Virus record (IMG/VR): IMGVR_UViG_3300032132_000755
Coordinates: 1-27,083 of that record
DNA from: a virus
Reading direction: 5' to 3' (one strand)
Length of the DNA: 27,083 bases
Position numbers and translations under genes: made by a program. The notes below the pieces were generated by a model. That model was given only the letters and a program-made list of their open reading frames with translations, searched no databases and was not told the DNA's origin. Each line of letters begins with the position of its first letter. The stretch's first letter is position 1. Of this stretch, positions 6,653 to 11,402 are shown piece after piece.

Positions 6653-7267
6653 ATGGCGGGAGCTGATTTTATAGATTGTGTGTTTCATGGTATTGGAGGT
6701 ACAGCAATAGATGCTGAGGGTGCTGGGGATTGTACCTTTACTAACTGTTCAATGGTTGGTAGTGTCGATTTAAATAGCAGCCAAGGTAATGTTTTTCGCA
6801 ACTCAAATATATACTCAAAATCTAAGCTAGAGCTGCCGTTCAATATGGGGCTTAATAAGTCGTGCTTTTGCGGTTCCGGAAAAAAATTCAAACGCTGTCA
6901 TGGGAGTGAAAAGAGAGTGGCTACAGGAATTAAAAGCTACAACAGCGATGCGACATTTGAGGGGACGAAAATCGTGACCGACGGCGTAGGCATCGATCTG
7001 GATAGTGACAGAAGCAAATTTAACGACACAGTGATTATTGCTGGTTCGGAGATTGACTACGTTGCGCTCGCTAAGGGTTGGGGTATTCCTGATAGTGTCC
7101 CGATCGACCATGTGAAGGAGGCTGTTGAAGATGTCAAGAGGACTAAGAATCCGGGTGTCCTCGATAAATCTAGGCTGAAAGTTTTCCTGGCTAACAATGG
7201 GTTCGATATGGCCTGCTGGGCTCAGATCGCACTTTCAATTGTTACGTACTGCTTTGCCCCTTCTTGA
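6653..7267 (+). CDS. SEC-C motif protein with beta-helix-like repeats (cargo gene)
   Basis: This 204-aa protein contains a textbook SEC-C zinc motif, CFCGSGKKFKRCHG, with Cys71, Cys73, Cys82 and His83 as ligands. Segments on both sides (about 4-60 and 92-132) show short beta-repeats with regularly placed Phe, Asn, Gly and Asp (for example FIDCVFHG, TFTNCSMVG, VFRNSNI, TFEGTKIVTDG, KFNDTVIIAG), typical of right-handed beta-helix or pentapeptide-like coils. A helical segment (about 147-185) and a hydrophobic C-terminus (WAQIALSIVTYCF) follow. AAGGAT precedes the ATG. Codon and base use are clearly AT-richer than the neighbours, and it opposes the leftward operon, both signs of recently acquired cargo. 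SEC-C motifs are known as appended metal-binding modules (SecA and others). The function here is unknown; defence or interaction with host nucleic acids is speculation. Confidence 0.78.
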   Translation: MAGADFIDCVFHGIGGTAIDAEGAGDCTFTNCSMVGSVDLNSSQGNVFRNSNIYSKSKLELPFNMGLNKSCFCGSGKKFKRCHGSEKRVATGIKSYNSDATFEGTKIVTDGVGIDLDSDRSKFNDTVIIAGSEIDYVALAKGWGIPDSVPIDHVKEAVEDVKRTKNPGVLDKSRLKVFLANNGFDMACWAQIALSIVTYCFAPS

Positions 7268-7288
7268 TCTCACCTCGTTATAGCTGTG

Positions 7289-7348
7289 CCCTCGGGGGCT
7301 TTGAAAAGACAAGGCTCCCGAGTCGCTAAACAGCTAGGCGGCTGTTTG
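7289..7348. terminator. Two hairpins downstream of the SEC-C gene
   Basis: An imperfect 9-bp inverted repeat (CTCGGGGGC and GCTCCCGAG, about 7291-7323) is followed by AAACAGC-TAGGCG-GCTGTTT (7329-7348). They lie between the plus-strand SEC-C gene and the convergent minus-strand Rmf-like gene, so they may end transcription in either direction. U-runs are short; the second hairpin carries its T residues in the stem. Confidence 0.35.
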
Positions 7349-7394
7349 ATCTATTACTGACGCCGGCCGTGCCGGACGCGCGCGGTGATGCGTT

Positions 7395-7556
7395 TCAAGC
7401 GGAAAGCTCCATGTCTCGGTCATGCCAGCCCGCAAGCCACCAGCCGCAGTCCACAGTCATCCAGCCATAGGGCTGGGCATCGCGTGACTGGCTGTTGTCG
7501 CGGCAGGCGCGGCCGAGGTAGTAGGCGGTGGGGTGAACCTGCTGCCTGCGCTTCAT
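7395..7556 (-). CDS. Rmf/CrpP-like small protein
   Basis: This 53-aa protein begins MKRRQQVHPTAYYLGRAC. The pattern AYYLGR-(x)11-QPY-(x)9-WWLAGWHDRDME matches the short G...NPY...W..GW signature shared by ribosome modulation factor (Rmf) and the phage/plasmid CrpP family. The start ATG lies two bases after the ssb stop, so it is translated from the same mRNA. The ribosome site is weak, which suggests coupling to ssb. Members bind ribosomes (Rmf) or have been linked to fluoroquinolone modification (CrpP, disputed). The function here is inferred from a short signature only. Confidence 0.55.
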   Translation of the reverse strand: MKRRQQVHPTAYYLGRACRDNSQSRDAQPYGWMTVDCGWWLAGWHDRDMELSA

Positions 7557-7558
7557 CG

Positions 7559-8056
7559 CTACGCACCGGCGAGGTACGGAAGGGGCGCGAACGGTATGTC
7601 GTCGTCGAAGCTGTCGTGATCAGGTGGCGCCGCCTGTTGGCTCGGCTGCTGGCGCGCCGGCCGGCGTTGTTGCGGTTGCCGATCTGGTACCTGGCCTGGC
7701 TGCTGACCCTGCGGCCGGCTGCCGAGCAGCTGCATCGTGCCGTTGATGTCGACGATGATTTCCGTGGTGTAGCGCTTGATGCCATCCTTCTCCCACTCGC
7801 GGGTCTGAAGCTTGCCCTCGATGTAGCACTGGGAGCCTTTGCGCAGGTACTCGCCGGCGATCTCGGCGACCTTCCCGAACAGCGACACACGGTGCCACTC
7901 GGTGCGCTCGACCTTCTCGCCCGAGCGCTTGTCCGTCCACTGCTCGCTGGTGGCCAGGCTGAGGTTTGTGACGGCATTGCCGTTGGGCAGGTATCGCACT
8001 TCCGGGTCTTGGCCGCAGGTGCCGACCAGGATCACCTTGTTCACCCCGCGACTCAT
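7559..8056 (-). CDS. ssb: Single-stranded DNA-binding protein
   Basis: This 165-aa SSB coats single-stranded DNA during replication and recombination. The OB-fold spans about residues 1-112 and opens with [19 protein letters not shown]; conserved blocks such as [23 protein letters not shown] and the Gln/Pro-rich linker (112-145) are clear. The acidic tip DSFDDDIPF is present but is followed by nine more residues (APLPYLAGA), whereas bacterial SSB ends at the Phe. I use the ATG at 8054-8056, which overlaps the previous stop as ATGA with GGAG upstream. The longer open frame has no ribosome site. The position in the PL operon suggests it supports phage DNA replication together with the O- and DnaC-like proteins. 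Confidence 0.95.
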   Translation of the reverse strand: MSRGVNKVILVGTCGQDPEVRYLPNGNAVTNLSLATSEQWTDKRSGEKVERTEWHRVSLFGKVAEIAGEYLRKGSQCYIEGKLQTREWEKDGIKRYTTEIIVDINGTMQLLGSRPQGQQPGQVPDRQPQQRRPARQQPSQQAAPPDHDSFDDDIPFAPLPYLAGA

Positions 8057-8385
8057 GACGAGAACGCTCCGGCCATCACGATCAGCACCAGTGCCCACAG
8101 AGCCGCCCAGCGGGTGCGTGCGTCATCAGGCGGGCTGACTTTCAGCACCGGCACCGACTTTGCGTTCACCGCGCGCTCCAGGCTTTCGGCGTAGGTCACC
8201 GCGTCGAAGTAACGGCGGCGCTGGCCGTACAGGCGGTTGTCGTCGGAGCCGACGATGGCCCAGCTGTTGTTCTCGCCCTGCTGGACGAAGAACCGGGAGT
8301 TGCTGCGGAACTGGGCGGCGGCGGCTTCGGCCTGCTGCTGCACCTGGGCGTATTGCACACGGCTATTGCGGATGGCTGCGTTCAT
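8053..8385 (-). CDS. Small phage membrane-anchored protein, 110 aa
   Basis: The protein starts [16 protein letters not shown] helical Gln/Ala-rich N-terminus (about 8-30) is followed by a short beta-like segment ([20 protein letters not shown]) and one C-terminal transmembrane helix (about 92-108, [16 protein letters not shown]). AAGGA lies 7 bases before the ATG at 8383-8385. Its stop overlaps the ssb start as ATGA, so expression is coupled. I recognise no family. The C-terminal anchor with an N-terminal cytosolic domain suggests a membrane-associated early phage function. Confidence 0.75.
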   Translation of the reverse strand: MNAAIRNSRVQYAQVQQQAEAAAAQFRSNSRFFVQQGENNSWAIVGSDDNRLYGQRRRYFDAVTYAESLERAVNAKSVPVLKVSPPDDARTRWAALWALVLIVMAGAFSS

Positions 8386-8402
8386 GGGTTGGTCCTTGTT
8401 GG

Positions 8403-8786
8403 TCAGGCATGGAGTTCCAAGGCTTCGGCCTTGCGAACGATTCGAACTTGGGCGGTGCGGCGCTCCGGCGCGCGGCGGTCGCGGCGCATTGGGTCGCTGT
8501 CGTCGATAACCGCGTGCATGGTGATGAGGGCGGCCAAGGCGATGCAGAGCGGGCTGATGATCTGGCGGCGCATGGCTTCGGCTACGGCCGCCGCCCGGCG
8601 GGCAACGCCGAGCTTCAACATGGCGTCGCCGATACGCTTCTCGACACCGCTTTCGCTGATGCCGAAGTGCCTGGCTATCTCCTTGGTGGTGAAGCCCTGG
8701 GCGACATCGAGGATGCATTGCAATTCGCGAGGCGCCAGGCCTCGGCCAAGGTGGCCTATCCATGCGCCGATAGTGATCGTGTCCAT
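8403..8786 (-). CDS. LuxR-type HTH protein with membrane segment
   Basis: This 127-aa protein has a LuxR/GerE-type helix-turn-helix at about 18-65 (LAPRELQCILDVAQG then TTKEIARHFGISESGVEKRI, with the usual SxxxVxxH/R spacing). A hydrophobic segment at about 75-93 (IISPLCIALAALITMHAVI) follows, then a basic C-terminal tail. There is no receiver or autoinducer domain, so it resembles the stand-alone HTH proteins frequent in Pseudomonas phages. DNA binding is well supported; the target is unknown. Membrane tethering through the single hydrophobic helix is inference. The ribosome site is weak (AAGAGC). Confidence 0.8.
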   Translation of the reverse strand: MDTITIGAWIGHLGRGLAPRELQCILDVAQGFTTKEIARHFGISESGVEKRIGDAMLKLGVARRAAAVAEAMRRQIISPLCIALAALITMHAVIDDSDPMRRDRRAPERRTAQVRIVRKAEALELHA

Positions 8787-8933
8787 GATTTGCTCTTGCG
8801 GGGTGGCTGCATTGGTCGTGACGCTCGCTGCCGTCTACCTCCCGGACCAAGGGGAGGGCGAACGCCACGACCGAAACAGCCTGGTGATGGGGAACCAGGT
8901 GAACCGGGCAGTTCTCGTCAGGCTGACGTGGTG

Positions 8934-9128
8934 CTACTGCTGGGTGCGCAGTTCATTGCGAGGCACCCATCCGCTGCTGGTCTTCACCATGCAGCCGACG
9001 AATGCGGCGTAGCGGGTGTCGCGCTCTGTCTGGTGGCCGTACAAAGCGCAGGTGCCGTAGTCGATGCCGCGCAAGGCCAGCCACACGACGGCGGCGGCCA
9101 TGATCGCGAAAGATCCGATTCGGATCAC
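8934..9128 (-). CDS. Small membrane protein, 64 aa (GTG start)
   Basis: The start is GTG at 9126-9128, overlapping the upstream stop as GTGA, with AAGGA 6 bases before it. The first 20 residues form a single hydrophobic helix (MIRIGSFAIMAAAVVWLALRG). The remaining 44 residues are polar with two cysteines (YGTCALYG, VGCMV), giving a probable N-terminal anchor or uncleaved signal. No family was recognised. The following 147 bases (8787-8933) hold no convincing gene. Confidence 0.7.
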   Translation of the reverse strand: MIRIGSFAIMAAAVVWLALRGIDYGTCALYGHQTERDTRYAAFVGCMVKTSSGWVPRNELRTQQ

Positions 9129-9562
9129 AGGTAGTCCTTGAGGCTGAGGCCCATCAGCTTCGCCGACTTCTCAAGGACGGCCATTTCCTTGTCGTCGATG
9201 TCGCCCGATGCCTCAGCGATGGTCAGCATGACGTTGAGCACGATGGCCGCCTCTTCCGGCGAGTGCGCCAGGTCCTTCAGCTCCTTCTCGGCGTTCATGC
9301 GCAGGATGCGGTGACCACCATCGTGGAAGTCCTTCTCGGCGCGGTCCATGGTGTTGGACAGCTCCGGCCCGAAGCCCTTGAGCTGAGGCGTGTTGGCAAT
9401 CAGCTTCTCGGTCTTCTTGATCTCGTCTTCGCCGATATCGCCGTCGGCGGCCGCTACGTAGAAGGCGCCGTACACGATCGCCTGCATCAGGTCGCGGTTC
9501 TGAACTACCTGCATTGCAGCGCGGGCTTCACGACCTTTCTTGCCGAACAGTTTTCCAAGCAT
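9125..9562 (-). CDS. TerB-like helical protein
   Basis: This 145-aa all-helical protein of the TerB/DjlA-like superfamily carries two acidic metal-binding-like motifs, AADGDIGEDE (38-47) and ASGDIDDKE (118-126), each at the start of a helix in the same repeat register as TerB. TerB domains are linked to tellurite resistance, metal sensing and phage response modules. In Pseudomonas prophages such a gene commonly leads the PL operon (recollection). GGAG precedes the ATG. It is the first gene after the PL leader and would be the earliest made on induction. The role in the phage is unknown. Confidence 0.8.
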   Translation of the reverse strand: MLGKLFGKKGREARAAMQVVQNRDLMQAIVYGAFYVAAADGDIGEDEIKKTEKLIANTPQLKGFGPELSNTMDRAEKDFHDGGHRILRMNAEKELKDLAHSPEEAAIVLNVMLTIAEASGDIDDKEMAVLEKSAKLMGLSLKDYL

Positions 9563-9744
9563 GGGGTGTTGCTCCGTGGGGTTGATTTCCCGTCTGGCCC
9601 TGTTGCCAAGGCCAGCCAGTGAAATCGGTGTTGCTCAGCAAACCTGCGGGTCGACATGTCGAGCGAGGAAGCTTGCTGCGTTGTGTACTGTCCGCCAGGG
9701 CTCAACGGCCGGCTTAACTCGGCGCCTGGTGGCTCATCTGCTGG

Positions 9745-9757
9745 TTTTTAAAGAGCG
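9745..9757 (-). promoter_or_regulatory. boxA-like antitermination site in the PL leader
   Basis: Read on the minus strand this is CGCTCTTTAAAAA, which contains the ribosomal boxA core GCTCTTTAA. It sits about 35-45 bases downstream of the predicted PL start, inside the untranslated leader of the first operon gene, where lambda has nutL. boxA recruits NusB/S10. I cannot identify a matching boxB hairpin or an N-like protein with confidence. Confidence 0.5.
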
Positions 9758-9776
9758 GTGGCTGCCGGAGCTGCCA

Positions 9777-9790
9777 ATAACCTGTGTTAT
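9777..9790. promoter_or_regulatory. Operator OL (site 1)
   Basis: ATAACCTGTGTTAT is a perfect 5-bp-arm palindrome of the form ATAACNNNNGTTAT. It lies just downstream of the PL -10 element, over the predicted transcription start, and matches the other five sites of the immunity region. It is a probable CI/Cro binding site. Confidence 0.75.
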
Positions 9791-9797
9791 GAATCGA

Positions 9798-9825
9798 ATG
9801 ATAACTCATGTTTTTACGCTGTCAA
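9798..9825 (-). promoter_or_regulatory. PL promoter
   Basis: On the minus strand TTGACA (9820-9825), a 16-base spacer and TATCAT (9798-9803) form a strong sigma-70 promoter. It fires left into the TerB-like to integrase operon. Operators overlap the -10, the spacer and the base just upstream of the -35, so repressor binding would block it. Confidence 0.78.
9801..9814. promoter_or_regulatory. Operator OL (site 2)
   Basis: ATAACTCATGTTTT differs from the ATAACNNNNGTTAT consensus at one base. It lies inside the PL spacer and overlaps the -10. Start-to-start spacing to each neighbouring site is 24 bases. Confidence 0.68.
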
Positions 9826-9838
9826 TAACTCAAGTTAT
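9825..9838. promoter_or_regulatory. Operator OL (site 3)
   Basis: ATAACTCAAGTTAT has perfect ATAAC/GTTAT arms. It abuts the PL -35 and is the exact reverse complement of the OR site nearest Cro (10989-11002). Confidence 0.75.
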
Positions 9839-9848
9839 AAATCCAGTC

Positions 9849-9872
9849 AAAAAAAGCCCGCACATGGCGGGC
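9849..9872 (-). terminator. Rho-independent terminator after the DUF1654-like gene
   Basis: On the minus strand a GCCCGC stem with a 5-base loop and GCGGGC (9856-9872) is followed by seven T residues. It lies 7 bases beyond the stop of the DUF1654-like gene and insulates PL from that transcript. Confidence 0.85.
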
Positions 9873-9878
9873 AGGTGT

Positions 9879-10127
9879 TTATGCTTCGGTAAATCCTCGC
9901 CATCCGATCCGGACGAGGCCTGATTCCAGGGTTTCGATCGTGATGCCTGAAGTCTCCTCCAGGTCGGAAATCAAGCGCTTCCAGTCCGCAGGTGATTCAT
10001 CTGCGCTCGGCTTGACTTCAACAAACTGTCTTTTCTGGACGTGAGGTGAGGCGATCGCTTGCTGGATGCGGTATCCGAGCCGTTCGTAGGACAGGGGTGG
10101 GGAATGTGAGAAGGCGGGCTGAAGCAT
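9879..10127 (-). CDS. DUF1654-like protein under LexA control
   Basis: This 82-aa protein begins MLQPAFSHSPPLSYERLG. The core LSYERLGYRIQQAI...SPHVQKRQ..VEVKPSADESPADWKRLISDLEE, with an acidic and basic-balanced helical body and a C-terminal beta strand (GLVRIGWRG), matches my memory of the DUF1654 family of Pseudomonas and its phages, whose function is unknown. GGGAG precedes the ATG at 10125-10127. A LexA-type box overlaps its predicted promoter, and a terminator follows the gene, so it is a single-gene unit. This arrangement, independent of CI, predicts induction by DNA damage, before or in parallel with prophage derepression. The family assignment is from pattern memory. Confidence 0.75.
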   Translation of the reverse strand: MLQPAFSHSPPLSYERLGYRIQQAIASPHVQKRQFVEVKPSADESPADWKRLISDLEETSGITIETLESGLVRIGWRGFTEA

Positions 10128-10146
10128 GATTGGAAACTCCCTTTTA

Positions 10147-10162
10147 CTGTATGTGCATACAG
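10147..10162. promoter_or_regulatory. LexA (SOS) box
   Basis: CTGTATGTGCATACAG matches the Pseudomonas/E. coli LexA consensus CTGT-N8-ACAG, including the inner AT...AT. It overlaps the -10 element of the DUF1654-like gene promoter and ends 20 bases from its start codon, an ideal repressor position. Confidence 0.82.
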
Positions 10163-10188
10163 TTATCCGTTGCGGAAGGAAATTTCAA
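10160..10188 (-). promoter_or_regulatory. Promoter of the DUF1654-like gene
   Basis: On the minus strand TTGAAA (10183-10188), a 17-base spacer and TAACTG (10160-10165) read toward the DUF1654-like gene. The -10 overlaps the LexA box. Confidence 0.6.
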
Positions 10189-10231
10189 TAGCCTTGAGCT
10201 AATTTTATTTAGCTTTCGCTTACTGCTTGCG

Positions 10232-10257
10232 AAAAAAAGCCCAGCATTACGCTGGGC
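10232..10257 (-). terminator. Rho-independent terminator of the cI transcript
   Basis: On the minus strand the 7-bp stem GCCCAGC/GCTGGGC with a 5-base loop (10239-10257) is followed by seven T residues. It lies 17 bases past the cI stop codon. Confidence 0.9.
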
Positions 10258-10273
10258 CATCTGGAAGGGCGGG

Positions 10274-10930
10274 TTAGAGCTTGATGGTAGCGCGTACCAC
10301 AACCCCTACGATTCTGCAGCCTTCCATGCACATTTCCATGGGGTAGGCCGGATTGAGGGGCTTCAAGAACCTTCGCCCCCCGTCTTCTACCAGTTTCTTG
10401 AACGTCGCTTCGTTGCTATCAGCAAGCTTGGCAACGACAAGCTTCCCTGGAATGGCCTCGGCTTCGGTGTCGACCAGGATCAGCATTCCTTCCGGGATGC
10501 TTGTGCCGACAGGGGAGGTCATCGAGTCGCCTTTAACCTCTAGCCAGAATGCGACCCCTTTCGAATCGTAATCTGACATTTCATAGCGATCCGAGAAGCC
10601 TGGCGGAAATGGCTCGACAGCTTCTGCCCAAGCGCCCGCAGCTACCCAGCTGATCACCGGATACTTGAAAGACTCGGGCTGCTCACTCAGCTCCCTGACA
10701 TTACTCGCTTCACGCTGCGCGCTCTGGCCGGATGCCAACCATTCGGCAGTAACTCCAAGAGCCCTCGCTATTTCAAGCAGCTTTTTGGAGGTCGAGTTCC
10801 GACCGCTTTCAAGGTGCTGGATCGTGACCTGGCTTACTCCCGATTTCTCCGCTAGCTGAGCCTGGCTGAGGCCAAGTGCTGTGCGTCGTTCAAGGATTCG
10901 GTCTTTGAGCATTTCGGAAGGTTTGTTCAT
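10274..10930 (-). CDS. cI: CI-type phage repressor (S24 autopeptidase)
   Basis: This 218-aa repressor maintains lysogeny by binding OL and OR. The N-terminal HTH_3 domain (about 8-62) includes LSQAQLAEKSGVSQVTIQHLESGR. The C-terminal LexA/UmuD-like peptidase has the scissile Ala98-Gly99 (SWVAAGAW), the nucleophile Ser136 (GDSM) and probable Lys178 (ATFKKL). RecA filaments should therefore stimulate self-cleavage after DNA damage. The open frame extends far upstream, but the homology begins at MNKPSEML, and that ATG (10928-10930) lies about 7 bases past a candidate PRM -10 with almost no room for a ribosome site. This resembles the leaderless lambda cI mRNA. Three operators lie between this start and cro. 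Confidence 0.93.
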   Translation of the reverse strand: MNKPSEMLKDRILERRTALGLSQAQLAEKSGVSQVTIQHLESGRNSTSKKLLEIARALGVTAEWLASGQSAQREASNVRELSEQPESFKYPVISWVAAGAWAEAVEPFPPGFSDRYEMSDYDSKGVAFWLEVKGDSMTSPVGTSIPEGMLILVDTEAEAIPGKLVVAKLADSNEATFKKLVEDGGRRFLKPLNPAYPMEMCMEGCRIVGVVVRATIKL

Positions 10931-10937
10931 GCCTGCA

Positions 10938-10966
10938 AGGGTAAAACACACGTTATTACTCATCAA
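10938..10966 (-). promoter_or_regulatory. Candidate PRM promoter for cI
   Basis: On the minus strand TTGATG (10961-10966), a 17-base spacer and TACCCT (10938-10943) place the start of transcription at about the A of the cI ATG. The weak -10 fits a promoter needing activation. It overlaps the OR site nearest cI. Confidence 0.45.
10943..10956. promoter_or_regulatory. Operator OR (site nearest cI)
   Basis: AAAACACACGTTAT has one mismatch to ATAACNNNNGTTAT. It covers the PRM spacer and touches its -10, as lambda OR3 does. Confidence 0.6.
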
Positions 10967-10980
10967 ATAACATGTGTTTG
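10967..10980. promoter_or_regulatory. Operator OR (middle site)
   Basis: ATAACATGTGTTTG has two mismatches in the right arm. It lies just upstream of the PRM -35 and overlaps the PR -35 (10978-10983), the place where a bound repressor could activate PRM and block PR. Confidence 0.55.
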
Positions 10981-11005
10981 CCTTATCTATAACTTGAGTT
11001 ATCAT
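10978..11005 (+). promoter_or_regulatory. PR promoter
   Basis: TTGCCT (10978-10983), a 16-base spacer and TATCAT (11000-11005) read rightward into the cro-like gene about 30 bases on. Spacing and -10 are identical to PL, and an operator fills the spacer. Confidence 0.7.
10989..11002. promoter_or_regulatory. Operator OR (site nearest cro)
   Basis: ATAACTTGAGTTAT is a perfect palindrome, including the two central dinucleotide bases apart from the centre. It is the reverse complement of OL site 3 and lies in the PR spacer and -10. Confidence 0.75.
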
Positions 11006-11035
11006 CGAGTGTACGATCCATTGAGGCACGCAGAC

Positions 11036-11269
11036 ATGCCGAACACAGAAAGACCAATTGACCAGGTCGTGCGCTTGGCCGGAGGCCAGGCAGAGCTCGC
11101 ACGAAGATGCAAAACCAGCCAGCCGCGCATTTGGCAGTGCGTACATCGTAACCAGAAGGTACCGGCAGATCTGGTGATCCCATTTGAGAAGGCGGTGGAC
11201 GGGAAAGTCACTCGCCATCAGCTAAGGCCAGACCTTTATCCGACAGAGGATCAGGCCGCTTCGTGTTGA
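11036..11269 (+). CDS. Cro/YdaS-type transcriptional regulator
   Basis: This 77-aa protein begins MPNTERPIDQVVRLAGGQAELARRC. The single HTH (about 8-55, GGQAELARRCKTSQPRIWQCVHRNQKVPADLV) and short C-terminal tail are of the YdaS/Cro type encoded opposite cI in many lambdoid phages. It should compete for the same operators and favour lytic growth. I start at the ATG at 11036, which has GAGG about 9 bases upstream. The open frame before it runs through the PR promoter and cannot be translated from that transcript. It is the first gene of the rightward early operon. Confidence 0.88.
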   Translation: MPNTERPIDQVVRLAGGQAELARRCKTSQPRIWQCVHRNQKVPADLVIPFEKAVDGKVTRHQLRPDLYPTEDQAASC

Positions 11270-11282
11270 GCATTTTGCAACG

Positions 11283-11299
11283 ACTGGCGTTGCGCCAGT
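11283..11299 (+). terminator. Hairpin after the cro-like gene
   Basis: ACTGGCG-TTG-CGCCAGT is a perfect 7-bp stem with a tight loop, 13 bases past the cro-like stop. No U-run follows. It may be a pause or rho-dependent (tR1-like) site rather than an intrinsic terminator. Confidence 0.35.
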
Positions 11300-11347
11300 A
11301 GTGGGGCCGTCCAGCTGTTCAGGCATCCAGTAGCTAAATAGCAGACG

Positions 11348-11378
11348 AAAAAAAACCGCCTGGCAGGGCGGCTTTCTC
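11348..11378. terminator. Terminator-like hairpin before the O-like gene
   Basis: CCGCC-TGGCAG-GGCGG (11356-11371) has eight A residues on its left and CTTTCT on its right. It is a strong intrinsic terminator on the minus strand and a weaker one for the rightward transcript, at the usual place of tR1. Confidence 0.6.
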
Positions 11379-11402
11379 TACAGCTTCAAACGAGATCAAA
11401 GC

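Noticed and set aside
7350-7394. 14-codon TTG-start frame overlapping the Rmf-like stop
   Set aside because: It is too short, and TTG without a ribosome site gives no support.
8787-8933. Coding potential in the 147-base gap of the leftward operon
   Set aside because: The open frames have no start codon with a ribosome site, and the longest is the antisense-like extension of the HTH gene region. Treated as non-coding.
9505-9705. Minus-strand frame in the PL leader running into the TerB-like gene
   Set aside because: It has no ribosome site and a TTG or poorly placed ATG start, and it ends inside the TerB-like gene in another frame. Mentioned only as a remote possibility for an N-like leader peptide.
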